From NCBI GenBank assembly GCA_902630925.1, contig CACOWO010000002.1, positions 55,445 through 119,444 on the forward strand: 64,000 bases of DNA, read 5' to 3'. The translations under genes were made by a program, and so were the position numbers. The notes beneath the pieces are model-generated. The model saw only the letters and a program-made list of their open reading frames with translations, was not told the DNA's origin and searched no databases. Within the stretch, counting starts at the first letter, position 1; every line of letters starts with the position of its first letter. Below, piece after piece: positions 35,108 to 45,475 of this stretch. This DNA comes from an uncultured Pelagibacteraceae bacterium. GTDB taxonomy: Bacteria; Pseudomonadota; Alphaproteobacteria; Pelagibacterales; Pelagibacteraceae.

Positions 35108-37204
35108 ATGAATACAAACTTTTTAAATAGTGTAACAAATTTTTTGAAAAAACGAACCTTTGAATTTATAGGATTAATCTTAATTTCAACCAGTATAGGT
35201 TTAGCAATAGCTTTTACAACATATTCTCCTGAAGATCCTTCATTTGTCTATGGTGATAGAGAATTTGAGATCAAAAATTTCTTTGGAATCTATGGCAGTA
35301 GTATTGCTGATTTTCTCTTACAGAGTTTTGGTCTCGTTTCATTTTTAATTTTAGCTAATTTCTTATTTTGGGGAATTAATTTGATAATTCGGAAAGAAAT
35401 CAAAAGAATAATTTTAAAATTATTTCTAGTAGTTTCATATTTGGTCTTCGGTACAATTTTTATTTATATTACCTTTAATAATTCGTTCTGGCTTATCGAT
35501 AATGGTAACTCAGGTTTTGTTGGAAAGATTGGTTATGAATTTTTAAGCACATGGTTTCCATATATAGATAATACGTATTCTGCTTACGGTTTGTTATTAC
35601 TAACTCTTATCTTTTTTATTTTTTCAGCAGATTTAAATATAAAGAAAATTATTACTGGCACTTTTTCTATAATTGTTTCATTATTTAGAAGAAAAGAAAA
35701 TACTATTCCTGACGTAAATTTAGAAGCAAATACTACAGAGAAGATAGATGAAATCATTGAAAGACCACAACAATCATTTTCTTTTGGTGACTTAACTCAA
35801 TCAGAAAAACCATCAACTGGTTTAAAATCAAAATATAAACTGCCGGCAATAGATTATTTGGACAAAAGTTCTACAAAACTTAGCGCTTCAGAATTAAATA
35901 AAAATCGTCCTGATAGTGAGTTTATGGAAAAAATTCTTTTAGATTTTGGTATTGATGGGAAAATCAAAACTATTAATAATGGTCCAGTTGTTAGTTTATA
36001 TGAATTTGAACCAGCTCCTGGGGTGAAGGTTTCGAAAATAATAAATTTGTCTGAAGATCTAGCTCGAAATACTAGTTCAACATCAGCAAGAGTTTCAGTA
36101 ATTCCTGGTAAAAATACAGTAGGTATCGAGATACCAAATGAGACAAGAGAAAGTGTATCGCTTCGAGAAATAATCTCTTATGAAAAATTTCAAAAGAAAG
36201 ACATAAAATTACCTATTGCACTTGGAAAAAGTATCTCTGGAATGCCTATCGTTGGAGATCTAACATCAATGCCTCACTTATTAATTGCAGGAACAACAGG
36301 TTCAGGTAAGTCAGTATGTATTAATACGATAATTGTTTCATTGCTTTACAAATTAAATCCTGATCTTTGTAAATTTATTTTAATTGATCCTAAGATGTTA
36401 GAGCTATCAACTTACGAAGGTATTCCTCATTTATTAACACCAGTAATCACCGATGCAAAGAAAGCAACATCTGCTCTGGCTTGGACTGTGAAAGAAATGA
36501 ATAGCAGATACAAACTTATGAGTAAGGTGGGAGTAAGAAATATCGATGGTTACAATGCTAAACATAAATTAAAGATGCCTTACATAGTTGTAGTAGTTGA
36601 TGAAATGTCAGATTTAATGCTTGTTGCTGGAAAAGAAATCGAAAATTACATTCAGAAATTATCACAAATGGCTAGAGCTGCTGGAATACACATTATTATG
36701 GCAACGCAAAGACCAAGTGTTGATGTAATAACGGGTACAATTAAAGCAAACTTTCCAACAAGAGTTTCTTTTCAAGTGAGCTCTAAAATAGATAGTAGAA
36801 CAATATTAGGAGAGCAGGGCGCAGAGCAGTTATTAGGTAAAGGTGATATGCTATTCATGTCATCAGCAAATAGAATAGTTAGAATTCACGGTCCGTTTGT
36901 TTCAGAGAATGAAATAGAAAAAATTGTTAACTCCATTAGAGCGCAAGGCGAGCCGGATTATATGGATGAAATTACAGCCCAAACAAGTAATGAATCTTCT
37001 TCCACTTTAGAAGGAGATGGCAGTGAAGACGAACTATATACTCAAGCGGTTGATATTATTAAATCAGAGGGAAAAGCTTCAACAAGTTTCTTACAAAGAA
37101 AACTACAAATCGGTTACAATAGAGCAGCTAGAATTATTGATATGATGGAAGAAAAAGGTATTGTCAGTAAAGCAAATCATGTTGGTAAACGTGAGGTTCT
37201 ATAA
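35108..37204 (+). CDS. ftsK: DNA translocase FtsK
   Basis: 698 aa. About four membrane spans lie in the first ~190 residues, followed by a short linker. The translocase motor has Walker A AGTTGSGKSVCINT and Walker B VVVVDEMSDLM. The C-terminal gamma winged-helix (TSFLQRKLQIGYNRAARIIDMMEEKGIV) would recognise KOPS-like sequences. The linker is short compared with E. coli FtsK (1329 aa). It coordinates chromosome dimer resolution and terminus segregation at the septum. The end overlaps lolA. Confidence 0.97.
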   Translation: MNTNFLNSVTNFLKKRTFEFIGLILISTSIGLAIAFTTYSPEDPSFVYGDREFEIKNFFGIYGSSIADFLLQSFGLVSFLILANFLFWGINLIIRKEIKRIILKLFLVVSYLVFGTIFIYITFNNSFWLIDNGNSGFVGKIGYEFLSTWFPYIDNTYSAYGLLLLTLIFFIFSADLNIKKIITGTFSIIVSLFRRKENTIPDVNLEANTTEKIDEIIERPQQSFSFGDLTQSEKPSTGLKSKYKLPAIDYLDKSSTKLSASELNKNRPDSEFMEKILLDFGIDGKIKTINNGPVVSLYEFEPAPGVKVSKIINLSEDLARNTSSTSARVSVIPGKNTVGIEIPNETRESVSLREIISYEKFQKKDIKLPIALGKSISGMPIVGDLTSMPHLLIAGTTGSGKSVCINTIIVSLLYKLNPDLCKFILIDPKMLELSTYEGIPHLLTPVITDAKKATSALAWTVKEMNSRYKLMSKVGVRNIDGYNAKHKLKMPYIVVVVDEMSDLMLVAGKEIENYIQKLSQMARAAGIHIIMATQRPSVDVITGTIKANFPTRVSFQVSSKIDSRTILGEQGAEQLLGKGDMLFMSSANRIVRIHGPFVSENEIEKIVNSIRAQGEPDYMDEITAQTSNESSSTLEGDGSEDELYTQAVDIIKSEGKASTSFLQRKLQIGYNRAARIIDMMEEKGIVSKANHVGKREVL

Positions 37205-37739
37205 AATTTTAACAATATTTATTTTATTATCAGTAAATCTTTCTGCTGATGAAAAAGATCAAATAGTAACTCAATTAAATAATTTAAATTCATTAGAATT
37301 TACGTTTGATCAGGTAGTAAATGACAAAACTGAGAAGGGAATTTGCCTTTTAGAGTTTCCTGGGAAATTAAAGTGTAATTATTTTGATGACAAAAAAAAA
37401 GAATTAATAATAAATAAAAAAAGCTTAGCTATAACTCAGAAAAGATACAATAAGACATATTATTATCCTATTTCAAAATCACCATTCCTAAATATTTTAT
37501 ATAAGGACAAACTTTTAGAAATTGTAAAATCTGGAGAGGTAGAATTATCTGATAAAGTTGTAAAGTTAATTTATTTGGATGAAAACCAGATAACAGTTTT
37601 CTTCGATAAAAAAACATTGGATTTAAAAGGTTGGCAAATAATTGATCAGTATAACAATAATATAAATTTCTCTTTAAACATTGTTGCTAAAAACGATGTC
37701 TTTAAAAAAGGAACCTTTAAAATTCCTGCGATGAATTAA
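37191..37739 (+). CDS. lolA: Outer-membrane lipoprotein carrier LolA
   Basis: 182 aa if GTG 37191 is the start, which gives a textbook signal peptide (MRFYKILTIFILLSVNLSA). The in-frame ATG at 37179 is an alternative adding four residues. The mature part follows LolA: LNSLEFTFDQVVNDKTEKG, LEFPGKLKCNYFDDKKKELIINKKSLAI and YYPISKSPFLNIL. It carries lipoproteins across the periplasm, fitting the DolP-, LptE- and DUF3576-type lipoproteins encoded here. The ftsK-lolA order is alphaproteobacterial. The end overlaps the convergent GNAT gene by 4 bp. Confidence 0.88.
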   Translation: MRFYKILTIFILLSVNLSADEKDQIVTQLNNLNSLEFTFDQVVNDKTEKGICLLEFPGKLKCNYFDDKKKELIINKKSLAITQKRYNKTYYYPISKSPFLNILYKDKLLEIVKSGEVELSDKVVKLIYLDENQITVFFDKKTLDLKGWQIIDQYNNNINFSLNIVAKNDVFKKGTFKIPAMN

Positions 37740-38242
37740 GCTACAAAATCGATTTCTTCTTCTTTAAATATTTTAAAACCTTTTGACTTATAATTTTGCA
37801 ATGCATGTTTATGATCTAAGCTACAAGTATGAACCCACATTCTTTCCGGATTCTTTCTCGATGCGCTAGCAATAGCGTGATTAACAAGAGTTGATCCAAG
37901 TTTTAGACCCCTAAATTCTTTTAATACTCCCAAATTTATCAATTCTACTTCATTAGAACTTGGATGATATTCTTGTTCGTAATAACCAACAAGATCTTCT
38001 CCTTTTTTTAATACGTGAGTTTCTAAATTTTTGTTTGTTACATATTTAACCCATTCACTATCTGACCATAACAACCTATCTCTCCAAAAATGATCTAAAC
38101 CTATTTGCTTGTAGAAAAATTTATTTAAATAAAAATTATCTTTATTATCTAAAACAATTTTATAATTCTTAGGTAGATTTAGATCTATGGTATTTGAAAA
38201 ATCTTTAATTTCTAAAAAATATCTTTTAACTCTTGAAACCAT
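37736..38242 (-). CDS. GNAT-family N-acetyltransferase
   Basis: 168 aa. The acetyl-CoA-binding motif A is LGVLKEFRGLKLGSTLVNHAI (R-G-x-x-L-G), and the C-terminal part MWVHTCSLDHKHALQNYKSKGFKIF is a typical GNAT motif B. Substrate unknown. It is last in the his-hinT run and shares one base with the hinT stop region (38242). Confidence 0.85.
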   Translation of the reverse strand: MVSRVKRYFLEIKDFSNTIDLNLPKNYKIVLDNKDNFYLNKFFYKQIGLDHFWRDRLLWSDSEWVKYVTNKNLETHVLKKGEDLVGYYEQEYHPSSNEVELINLGVLKEFRGLKLGSTLVNHAIASASRKNPERMWVHTCSLDHKHALQNYKSKGFKIFKEEEIDFVA

Positions 38243-38598
38243 TAGCTTACCATCTTTCCTATCTTTTCACCGGCAAAAATATGAAAATGCAGATGAGGGA
38301 CTTCTTGTCCTCCATCACTACCAATATTTGTAAGAGCTCTATAACCTTTTTCTTTTGAGCCCAATAAGTTTGCTACATGTGTAACCGCTTTATTTAATTC
38401 AATGATCTCTTTATCAGAGGCTTTATTATTGAAATCATCTAGATCAACATATTCACCTTTTGGTATTACCAATACATGCACTTTCTTTTGAGGATTGATA
38501 TCATGAAAAGCTAAAACATGATCGTTTTCATAAACTTTCTTGCAAGGAATTTCTCCTCTAAGAATTTTTGCGAATATATTATTTTTATCGTAACTCAT
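38242..38598 (-). CDS. HIT-family nucleotide hydrolase (HinT-like)
   Basis: 118 aa. The histidine triad is HLHFHIF, preceded by NIGSDGGQEVPH. N-terminal FAKILRGEIPCKKVYEND and HVLVIPKGEYVDL are typical of HinT purine-nucleoside phosphoramidases. It overlaps hisE by 4 bp, so it is part of the his operon; hisE-hinT adjacency is common in alphaproteobacteria. Confidence 0.93.
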   Translation of the reverse strand: MSYDKNNIFAKILRGEIPCKKVYENDHVLAFHDINPQKKVHVLVIPKGEYVDLDDFNNKASDKEIIELNKAVTHVANLLGSKEKGYRALTNIGSDGGQEVPHLHFHIFAGEKIGKMVS

Positions 38599-38867
38599 TT
38601 TTGTCTTTTTTTTAGTTCGCTCATAACATCTTCGATCTTAATATTATTAGCCTCAAGATAAACCATCAAATGATAAAATACATCTGCTGCTTCGTGTATT
38701 TTATTAGAGTTTTGTTCAACAGCCTCGATTAACTCTCCTATTTCCTCTTTAACTTTTGCAACATTTAAACTTTTATCGTTGAGAAGTTTATTCGTATAGG
38801 ATTTGTCAGGAGATGAATTTTTTTTCTCTCTAATAATTTGCATTAACTGTTCAAGGTTTTCAAACAT
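38595..38867 (-). CDS. hisE: Phosphoribosyl-ATP pyrophosphatase HisE
   Basis: 90 aa, an all-alpha MazG-like fold with KVKEEIGELIEAVEQN and HEAADVFYHLMVYLEANNI carrying the Mg-binding Glu/Asp. It performs the second step of histidine synthesis. hisI, the next enzyme, is not fused or adjacent. It is 1 bp after hisF. Confidence 0.95.
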   Translation of the reverse strand: MFENLEQLMQIIREKKNSSPDKSYTNKLLNDKSLNVAKVKEEIGELIEAVEQNSNKIHEAADVFYHLMVYLEANNIKIEDVMSELKKRQK

Positions 38868-38868
38868 T

Positions 38869-39627
38869 TTATAATCTTACAGATACATTCTTAGAATTCA
38901 AATATTCTTTAGCTTCTTTAATTTTATATTCACCATAGTGAAAAATAGAAGCTGCTAGAACTGCACTCGCTCCGCCTTTAACTATACCATCGTAAAGATG
39001 ATCTAAAGTGCCTACACCACCAGAAGCAATAACGGGAATATTCGTACTATCTGTAATTACTTTTAATAATTTAACATCATAACCAGACTTTGTTCCATCT
39101 CTATCCATAGAAGTTAGTAGGATTTCTCCTGCTCCATTTGTTTCCACTTGTTTAGCAAATTCTATAGCATCAATGCCTGTTTTGTTTCTTCCACCGTGTG
39201 TAAAAACTTCCCATTTATTATCTGAAACTTTTTTAGCGTCTATTGCTACAACAATACATTGAGAGCCAAATTTTTTAGATGCCTCTTTTACAAAACTGAC
39301 ATCTTTAACTGCTGCTGTATTAATAGAAACTTTATCTGCCCCGGCTAATAGTAAATCAGTTATATTTTGAATAGTTCTAACTCCACCACCGACAGTTAAA
39401 GGAACAAAACATTCTTTTGCAGTTTTTCTTACAATATCAATAATTGTCTCTCTGTTTTCATTCGATGCGGTAATATCCAAAAAACAAATCTCATCAGCTC
39501 CACCTTCACTATAAATCTTAGCTTGTTCAACTGGATCTCCAGCATCTTTTAATTCAACAAAGTTAATGCCTTTAACTACTCTTCCATTCTTAACATCAAG
39601 ACAAGGTATAATTCTATTTTTAAGCAC
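38869..39627 (-). CDS. hisF: Imidazole glycerol phosphate synthase cyclase subunit HisF
   Basis: 252 aa, a (beta/alpha)8 barrel with the catalytic Asp11 in [15 protein letters not shown] and Asp in [15 protein letters not shown]; phosphate-binding VGGGVRTI and ASGGVGTL. It forms the synthase with HisH, encoded two genes upstream. It overlaps hisA by 8 bp. Confidence 0.98.
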   Translation of the reverse strand: MLKNRIIPCLDVKNGRVVKGINFVELKDAGDPVEQAKIYSEGGADEICFLDITASNENRETIIDIVRKTAKECFVPLTVGGGVRTIQNITDLLLAGADKVSINTAAVKDVSFVKEASKKFGSQCIVVAIDAKKVSDNKWEVFTHGGRNKTGIDAIEFAKQVETNGAGEILLTSMDRDGTKSGYDVKLLKVITDSTNIPVIASGGVGTLDHLYDGIVKGGASAVLAASIFHYGEYKIKEAKEYLNSKNVSVRL

Positions 39628-40345
39628 TGATCTCCTTTGCTAACTCATCGAGTTTAATATCACCATCATAAATAGCTTTACCAACAATGATACCTTCAAT
39701 TTTTTTATTATTTAATTCTTTTGCTTTCTTAATGTCATTAAGTGAAGAAACGCCTCCAGAAATAACTACAGGACAATTAGATAACTCTGTTATTTTAACA
39801 GTCTCATCGAAATTGGGGCTAATCTTCATTCCATCTCTATTTATATCTGTGTAGATAATTCGGCTAACTCCATAGTTATTAACTTCTTTAAGGAAGTCTG
39901 TAGTTTTAATATTGAGATTTTCTTTCCAGCCTGACACAGACAGATTTCCGTCCTTTGCATCTAATCCTAAAGCAATTTGACTTTTAAATTTTACACAGGC
40001 CTCTTTTAAAAATTCTTTATTTTTAATTGCACCACTTCCTAAAATTACTTTCTCAACACCTGTATCAATATATTGCTTAATGCTATCGAGAGATCTAATG
40101 CCACCACCTATTTCAATTTTCAAATCGTATTTACTTACTATTTCTTTAATAATATCTAAGTTAACAGTCTTACCAGTTAAAGCCCCATCTAAATCAACAA
40201 TATGTAAATTTTTAAAACCGTGATCTTTATATTTACCTGCTTGATCAATAGGTGAGGTTTCATATTCGGTTTTATTTTCAAAGTCTCCTTTAAGTAATCT
40301 CACACATTTTTTATCTTTTATGTCTATAGCTGGAAATATTTTCAT
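39620..40345 (-). CDS. hisA: ProFAR isomerase HisA
   Basis: 241 aa barrel. Catalytic Asp8 in [14 protein letters not shown], second Asp in [14 protein letters not shown]; phosphate loops [10 protein letters not shown] and ISGGVSSL. It isomerises N'-ProFAR to PRFAR. It lies between hisH (1 bp) and hisF (overlap). Confidence 0.97.
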   Translation of the reverse strand: MKIFPAIDIKDKKCVRLLKGDFENKTEYETSPIDQAGKYKDHGFKNLHIVDLDGALTGKTVNLDIIKEIVSKYDLKIEIGGGIRSLDSIKQYIDTGVEKVILGSGAIKNKEFLKEACVKFKSQIALGLDAKDGNLSVSGWKENLNIKTTDFLKEVNNYGVSRIIYTDINRDGMKISPNFDETVKITELSNCPVVISGGVSSLNDIKKAKELNNKKIEGIIVGKAIYDGDIKLDELAKEISA

Positions 40346-40346
40346 T

Positions 40347-40976
40347 TTAAATTTTCATAAAATTTTCAATTATTTTTAATCCCATTTTGTCACTCTTCTC
40401 AGGGTGAAATTGTGTTCCAAACAAATTGTCCTTCTCAACAGCACAAACAATCTTTGATGAATAATCTGTTGTAGCTGAAATGACTGCTATGTCTTCGGGT
40501 ATAAACTCATAACTGTGTACGAAATACATATGAGATTTATTTTTTATGTATTTAAATATTTTACTTTCTTTTTGAATTTCAATTTCATTCCAACCGATGT
40601 GCGGAAGTTTAAATTTTCCTTTTTGATTATCAATTTTGGAAACTTTGCCAGAAATCCAGCCTAATCCTTTTGTTTCTGCTTCTTCATAGCCAACGTCAGC
40701 GAACATTTGTAACCCAACACAAATGCCTAATAAAGGTTTTTTATTTGCGATTGCAAATTCTTTTAACGTATCTACTAATCCGTTAATACTATTAAGAGAG
40801 TCTACGCAGCTTTTAAAAGATCCTTGACCAGGTAAAACAATTTTGTCACTGGATTTAATTTTTTTAATATCCGAAGTTACCTCTATATTAACTTTACCTT
40901 TAGCGACCTCAGTAAAAGAGTTAATGACTGAGCTTATATTGCCCGATTGGTAGTCAACAATTGTGACGTTCATCAA
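40347..40976 (-). CDS. hisH: Imidazole glycerol phosphate synthase glutaminase subunit HisH
   Basis: 209 aa, a class I glutamine amidotransferase. The nucleophile Cys is in LLGICVGLQMFAD, and His/Glu of the triad are in GTQFHPEKSDKMGL. It supplies ammonia to HisF. It is 2 bp after hisB. Confidence 0.97.
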   Translation of the reverse strand: MMNVTIVDYQSGNISSVINSFTEVAKGKVNIEVTSDIKKIKSSDKIVLPGQGSFKSCVDSLNSINGLVDTLKEFAIANKKPLLGICVGLQMFADVGYEEAETKGLGWISGKVSKIDNQKGKFKLPHIGWNEIEIQKESKIFKYIKNKSHMYFVHSYEFIPEDIAVISATTDYSSKIVCAVEKDNLFGTQFHPEKSDKMGLKIIENFMKI

Positions 40977-40978
40977 AT

Positions 40979-41569
40979 TTAAATAGAGCCTTTTGTCGAA
41001 GGTATTGAGTTTTTAATTCTTTTATCTATCGCTAATGCATCTTTTAATGATCTTGCTAAACCTTTGTAACAAGACTCAATTTTGTGGTGGCTATTTTCAC
41101 CATAAATATTTTCTATGTGTAAAGTAACTCCGGCAGATTGGGAAAATGCTTGAAACCATTCTTTAAACAATTCTGTATCCATCTCACCAAGTTTCTCAAC
41201 CGGTAAATTAACTTTCCAAATCAAATAAGGTCTATTGGACACATCTATTGAAACTCTGCTTAAAGTTTCATCCATTGGTATCATTGTTGATGCGTATCTT
41301 GTAATTCCTTTTCGATTGCCAGCAGCTTTTTTTATAGCTTCACCTATAGCTATACCTGTGTCTTCTGTAGTATGATGTAAATCAATGTGGGTATCGCCTT
41401 TTGCATTTACTTCTAAATCAATTAAAGAATGTTTGGACAGTTGTTCTAACATATGGTCAAGAAAACCTATTCCAGTTTTTATTTTATATTTACCCTTACC
41501 GTCTAAATTTACAGAAACAGAAATACTGGTTTCTTTTGTTTTTCTACTAATTTTTGCTTTTCTCGCCAT
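40979..41569 (-). CDS. hisB: Imidazoleglycerol-phosphate dehydratase HisB
   Basis: 196 aa, the monofunctional dehydratase without the phosphatase domain found in E. coli HisB. Metal-binding motifs: [28 protein letters not shown] and [15 protein letters not shown]. It is first in the hisB-H-A-F-E operon and is divergent from hslV over 102 bp, which should contain both promoters. Confidence 0.97.
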   Translation of the reverse strand: MARKAKISRKTKETSISVSVNLDGKGKYKIKTGIGFLDHMLEQLSKHSLIDLEVNAKGDTHIDLHHTTEDTGIAIGEAIKKAAGNRKGITRYASTMIPMDETLSRVSIDVSNRPYLIWKVNLPVEKLGEMDTELFKEWFQAFSQSAGVTLHIENIYGENSHHKIESCYKGLARSLKDALAIDKRIKNSIPSTKGSI

Positions 41570-41671
41570 AAATTAACTCTGGTTTATCTTTGATATATAT
41601 ATAATCGGTCATTTTATCAATAAATCAGATTTACTATTGAAGATCTTGAATTAATCTCCACATATAACATT

Positions 41672-42211
41672 ATGAATACAGCTGAAAAGTGGCATGGAAC
41701 AACTATTGTCTTGCTTCGAAAAAATGGTGAAACTGTTGTTGCTGGAGACGGTCAAGTTAGTTTAGGTAATACAGTTTTAAAAAGCAAAGCTAAAAAGGTA
41801 AGAAAAATTGAAAGCAGAGGAGTAATTGCGGGATTTGCTGGATCAACAGCCGATGCTCTGACACTATTTGAAAGGCTAGAGGCTAAACTTGAAAAACATG
41901 CAGGTAATTTACAAAGAGCAGCAGTGGAGTTAGCAAAAGATTGGAGAAGTGATAAATTTTTAAGAAGATTAGAGGCATTAATGGCAGTAGCAGATAAAAA
42001 ACATAGTTTTATAATTTCTGGAACAGGAGATGTTTTAGAACCAGAAGATGGAATAATTGGGATTGGATCAGGTGGAAATTACGCCCTTGCGGCAGCTAAA
42101 GTTTTAGCTGAAACTGATATGAGTGCTGAAGATGTAGCGAGAAAATCTATTAAAGTTGCTTCAGATATATGTGTATTTACTAATAACAACGTTACAGTGG
42201 AAAAAGTTTAA
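41672..42211 (+). CDS. hslV: ATP-dependent protease subunit HslV (ClpQ)
   Basis: 179 aa. The catalytic Thr is expected at residue 10 in [13 protein letters not shown], so a nine-residue propeptide must be removed, as in other alphaproteobacterial Hsl[16 protein letters not shown] and [13 protein letters not shown] are family motifs. It forms the proteolytic core with HslU; the hslU ATG follows 1 bp after its stop. Confidence 0.97.
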   Translation: MNTAEKWHGTTIVLLRKNGETVVAGDGQVSLGNTVLKSKAKKVRKIESRGVIAGFAGSTADALTLFERLEAKLEKHAGNLQRAAVELAKDWRSDKFLRRLEALMAVADKKHSFIISGTGDVLEPEDGIIGIGSGGNYALAAAKVLAETDMSAEDVARKSIKVASDICVFTNNNVTVEKV

Positions 42212-42212
42212 T

Positions 42213-43586
42213 ATGGCACCGACTAATAAAGTTACAAATTTAAAGGTAGTGAAAAAAGATAGAGATACTTCCAAGGTTAGTGCTTTATCTCCAAGGGAAA
42301 TAGTTTCTGAATTAGATAGGTACGTAATTGGTCAAAAAGAAGCAAAAAAAGCTGTAGCAGTTGCATTAAGGAATAGATGGAGAAGACAAGCGCTTTCAGA
42401 TGAGATGAGAGACGAAGTTCTCCCAAAAAATATTTTAATGATTGGGCCAACAGGTGTTGGTAAAACTGAAATTTCTAGAAGACTTTCAAAATTGGCGGAG
42501 GCTCCTTTTATAAAAGTTGAAGCTACCAGATTTACGGAAGTAGGTTACGTAGGAAGAGATGTAGAGCAAATTATAAGAGATTTAATTGAAATTGCTATAG
42601 CAATGGAGAGAGAGAAAAAAAGAAAAGAAGTCAAAGCTAAGGCAGAGTTAAAAGCAGAAGAAAAAGTATTAGATGCACTTGTTGGTAATAAAGCGAGTGT
42701 TGCTACACGAGAGAGCTTTAGAAAAAGATTAAGGACAGGTGATTTAGATAACAATGAAATTGAAATAGAAGTTCAAAATTCTTCTAATCCACTTCAAAGT
42801 TTTGAAATACCTGGAATGCCTGGTGGAAATGTTGGAATGGTAAATTTAGGAGATATTTTAGGTAAATCCATGGGTGGTAAAAAGGGTAAAAAGAAAAAAA
42901 TGACGGTAAAAGAATCCCACGATATTTTAGTTGCTCAAGAGTCAGACAAAATGATCGAGGAGGACAAAATAATTACTGAAGCAAAAAAGGCAACAGAGGA
43001 AAACGGAATAGTTTTCTTGGATGAGATTGATAAAGTTTCTGCAAGAAGCGACAGGGTTGGAGGTGACGTTTCAAGAGAAGGTGTTCAGAGAGACCTTTTA
43101 CCTCTTATAGAGGGAACAACAGTAAGCACTAAGCACGGCCCTATTAAAACTGATCATATTTTATTTATCGCTTCAGGAGCATTTCAATTAGCCAAACCCT
43201 CAGATTTATTGCCAGAATTGCAAGGTAGATTGCCAATAAGAGTTGAGTTGGATGCACTTAAAGAAGAAGATTTCAAAAGGATTCTTAAAGAACCCGATAA
43301 CAGTTTGATAAAACAATATAAAGAATTATTAAAAACTGAAAATGTAACTCTTGAGTTCACAGATAATGGAATTGATATGCTTGCTAAAATCTCAGCAGAA
43401 GTAAATTCATCTGTTGAGAATATAGGTGCCAGAAGACTTCATACTATAATTGAAAAAGTATTAGATGATATTAGCTTCAATGCAACTGATAGAGCAGGAG
43501 AAACAATCACTGTCGATGAAAAATATGTGCAAGATAATTTAGGTAACTTAGTAAAAGATACTGATTTATCAAAGTTTATATTATAA
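42213..43586 (+). CDS. hslU: ATP-dependent protease ATPase subunit HslU (ClpY)
   Basis: 457 aa from the ATG at 42213; the open frame extends 19 codons upstream into hslV but that part is hslV sequence. Walker [15 protein letters not shown], Walker [14 protein letters not shown] and the family block [24 protein letters not shown]. The I domain lies in the middle (42600-42960). It unfolds substrates for HslV. The end overlaps the convergent smr gene by 6 bp. Confidence 0.97.
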   Translation: MAPTNKVTNLKVVKKDRDTSKVSALSPREIVSELDRYVIGQKEAKKAVAVALRNRWRRQALSDEMRDEVLPKNILMIGPTGVGKTEISRRLSKLAEAPFIKVEATRFTEVGYVGRDVEQIIRDLIEIAIAMEREKKRKEVKAKAELKAEEKVLDALVGNKASVATRESFRKRLRTGDLDNNEIEIEVQNSSNPLQSFEIPGMPGGNVGMVNLGDILGKSMGGKKGKKKKMTVKESHDILVAQESDKMIEEDKIITEAKKATEENGIVFLDEIDKVSARSDRVGGDVSREGVQRDLLPLIEGTTVSTKHGPIKTDHILFIASGAFQLAKPSDLLPELQGRLPIRVELDALKEEDFKRILKEPDNSLIKQYKELLKTENVTLEFTDNGIDMLAKISAEVNSSVENIGARRLHTIIEKVLDDISFNATDRAGETITVDEKYVQDNLGNLVKDTDLSKFIL

Positions 43587-44000
43587 ATTTTTTAGCTTAA
43601 TTATTATTGCTCCAGCACCACCATCTTTATTTTCAGCATCATTAATAGAAATAATAAATTTATTTAAATCTGAATTAGTTTTTATAAACTCAGGAACAGA
43701 ATATTTTAATTTGCCTAAATCCTTTGATACATAAGTATCAACTTCATTTGTTGAATGAATACCTTTTCCAGTAATAAGTAATAACTCTTTGAATTTATTT
43801 TTCACACAATATTCTATAATTGATTTAACTTTTTTATTTGCTTCATCTAACGAAAAACCATGTAAATCAAATTTATAACGATACCTATTTTGCTTATTTT
43901 TAGAAGTGACTTTTTCTTTATCGAATATGTCCGATGGGTCTTTTATATAATTTTCCCAAGTTTCTTTATCTTGTTGATTAAGTTCTTTCTTTTTTATCAC
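43581..44000 (-). CDS. Smr-domain protein
   Basis: 139 aa. The Smr domain has [20 protein letters not shown] (conserved DLHG) and [12 protein letters not shown] (TGKG). Smr domains are nicking endonucleases or ribosome-collision-associated endonucleases in different bacteria. The acidic/basic N-terminal part is short. The neighbouring Tim44-like gene overlaps by 4 bp. In many alphaproteobacteria smr follows an mltA-like gene and tim44 here; no mltA is present. Confidence 0.9.
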   Translation of the reverse strand: MIKKKELNQQDKETWENYIKDPSDIFDKEKVTSKNKQNRYRYKFDLHGFSLDEANKKVKSIIEYCVKNKFKELLLITGKGIHSTNEVDTYVSKDLGKLKYSVPEFIKTNSDLNKFIISINDAENKDGGAGAIIIKLKNL

Positions 44001-44599
44001 TTGCTGATAATTTCAGACAAATACCAATTAAGATCTTTTTGATTTATATTTCTAGTAAACTTCCAACTATCAGTAACGAACTTAATTTTATCAGGATTTC
44101 CCTCAATTATTTTATCATCTTTGTCTTTTTTGACAGAGATAACCTCTGCAACAAATTTAACAGTTGCAAATAAATTGTTACTAATTTTTTCATATTTTTC
44201 TACAGAAGACTCCTTTACACCAATAAATGTAAATTCAGATTTTATACCATCTTTATTCCTAGACTTTATAGCCTCTGAAAAATTTGAAAACATATTTGAC
44301 GAAAGTAAACTTTTTAATTTAATCAGATCCCCGGTTGCAAAAGAGGTTAATATGCTTTCATAAGCAATTTCAGCACCTCTAAGAAATTCTTTTTTATCTT
44401 TACCTTCTAAAGTATCTAAATTTCGTTTTACTGGCTTCGATTCATTTTTCGGTATGTTAAATTCTTTTTCTGCAAAACCTGGATATACTTTTGACTCATG
44501 GCCAGTTTTTCTCCCTAGTATGCTTCGAAGTCGCAAAATAATAAATCCTGCGATCATACCTAATAAAATAATATCTATATAGCCAAAACTATTACTCAT
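43997..44599 (-). CDS. Tim44-like domain membrane protein
   Basis: 200 aa from the ATG at 44597-44599; an ATG six codons further upstream is possible but adds nothing recognisable. One N-terminal membrane span (YIDIILLGMIAGFIILRLRSILG) is followed by RKTGHE and a C-terminal Tim44/Tim44-like lipid-binding domain (EFLRGAEIAYESILTSFATGD, TDSWKFTRNINQKDLNWYL). Relatives in alphaproteobacteria are linked to inner-membrane protein handling and are the bacterial counterpart of mitochondrial Tim44. It is divergent from fxsA and near secB. Confidence 0.88.
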   Translation of the reverse strand: MSNSFGYIDIILLGMIAGFIILRLRSILGRKTGHESKVYPGFAEKEFNIPKNESKPVKRNLDTLEGKDKKEFLRGAEIAYESILTSFATGDLIKLKSLLSSNMFSNFSEAIKSRNKDGIKSEFTFIGVKESSVEKYEKISNNLFATVKFVAEVISVKKDKDDKIIEGNPDKIKFVTDSWKFTRNINQKDLNWYLSEIISK

Positions 44600-44643
44600 A
44601 ATTTGATAAATATACATTAATCATATATTTTTGTATCAGACAA

Positions 44644-45066
44644 ATGAACCCATTTTTTATAATATTTATTGGGATACCAGCCCTTGAAATATTCCTATTA
44701 ATTAAAATAGGAGAGAAGATAGGTGCATTAAATACCGTCTCTCTAATTTTCCTAACTGCATTAATCGGTGTCTATTTTGCAAGATTACAAGGGATAAAGA
44801 CATTAAAGTCAGGAATGGTAAATTTATACCAAAATAAGATGCCAATTTACGAAATTGTGTCAGGAGCATCTATAGCAATGGCAGCATTATTACTTATCGT
44901 GCCGGGTTTCTTTACAGATTTCGTTGGGTTTTTATTACTGGTTCCCTTTACCAGAAAGATTTTATTTGCTCTTATATTTAAAAATAAACCAAAATCTCAT
45001 ACAACAAATCACAGTGAAACCATTGATGGTGAAATAATAGATAACAAAAAAAAAGATGAGCTATAA
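44644..45066 (+). CDS. fxsA: FxsA-family membrane protein
   Basis: 140 aa with three hydrophobic segments. Family motif PALEIFLLIKIGEKIGALNT, then GVYFARLQGIKTL and LLLIVPGFFTDFVGFLLLVPFTRKIL. The function of FxsA is unknown beyond its association with phage exclusion in E. coli. It precedes secB and overlaps it by 11 bp. Confidence 0.9.
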   Translation: MNPFFIIFIGIPALEIFLLIKIGEKIGALNTVSLIFLTALIGVYFARLQGIKTLKSGMVNLYQNKMPIYEIVSGASIAMAALLLIVPGFFTDFVGFLLLVPFTRKILFALIFKNKPKSHTTNHSETIDGEIIDNKKKDEL

Positions 45067-45475
45067 AATTATTGGTAAGTATATTAAAGATTTAAAATTT
45101 AATATTCCTAATCCAAAAGTGTTTTTTCTTCTTTCAAAAGATATATCTAACTATAAAATAAATATTGATATTAATAGTATTCAAGTAAAACAAAACATAA
45201 TAGAAGTTTTAACTAGTTTAAGCCTTACACCAAACAACAATAACTTTGAAAAAATTGAAACTAAAATAATTTATTCAACCATAGTTGAGATAAATAGTGA
45301 AAAAACTCTTAAAGAAGAAATGGAAAAGATAATTCTTATAAAAGTGCCAAACGAAATTTATTCAGAGCTTAGACAAATATTCGTCTTTTTATTTGAAAAT
45401 TCAGGTTTCAAAGATGTCAAAATAAATGAAACTATAGATTTTGAAAAATTATATAAAATGAAAAAAACTCAATAA
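45056..45475 (+). CDS. secB: Protein-export chaperone SecB
   Basis: 139 aa, diverged but with the SecB pattern: YIKDLKFNIPNPKVFF at the N-terminus, central beta strands, and a C-terminal helix. It keeps secretory preproteins unfolded for SecA. Many exported proteins are encoded nearby (porin, LolA, LpoA-like). The start ATG lies inside the end of fxsA. The end overlaps the convergent dnaQ by 7 bp. Confidence 0.88.
   Translation: MSYKIIGKYIKDLKFNIPNPKVFFLLSKDISNYKINIDINSIQVKQNIIEVLTSLSLTPNNNNFEKIETKIIYSTIVEINSEKTLKEEMEKIILIKVPNEIYSELRQIFVFLFENSGFKDVKINETIDFEKLYKMKKTQ

Noticed and set aside
35052-35138. N-terminal 29-residue extension of the UbiH-type hydroxylase
   Set aside because: It would overlap the divergent ftsK start and push the Rossmann motif away from the N-terminus.
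42156-42212. N-terminal extension of HslU in the open frame
   Set aside because: These codons overlap hslV coding sequence; the ATG at 42213 starts at the conserved HslU N-terminus.
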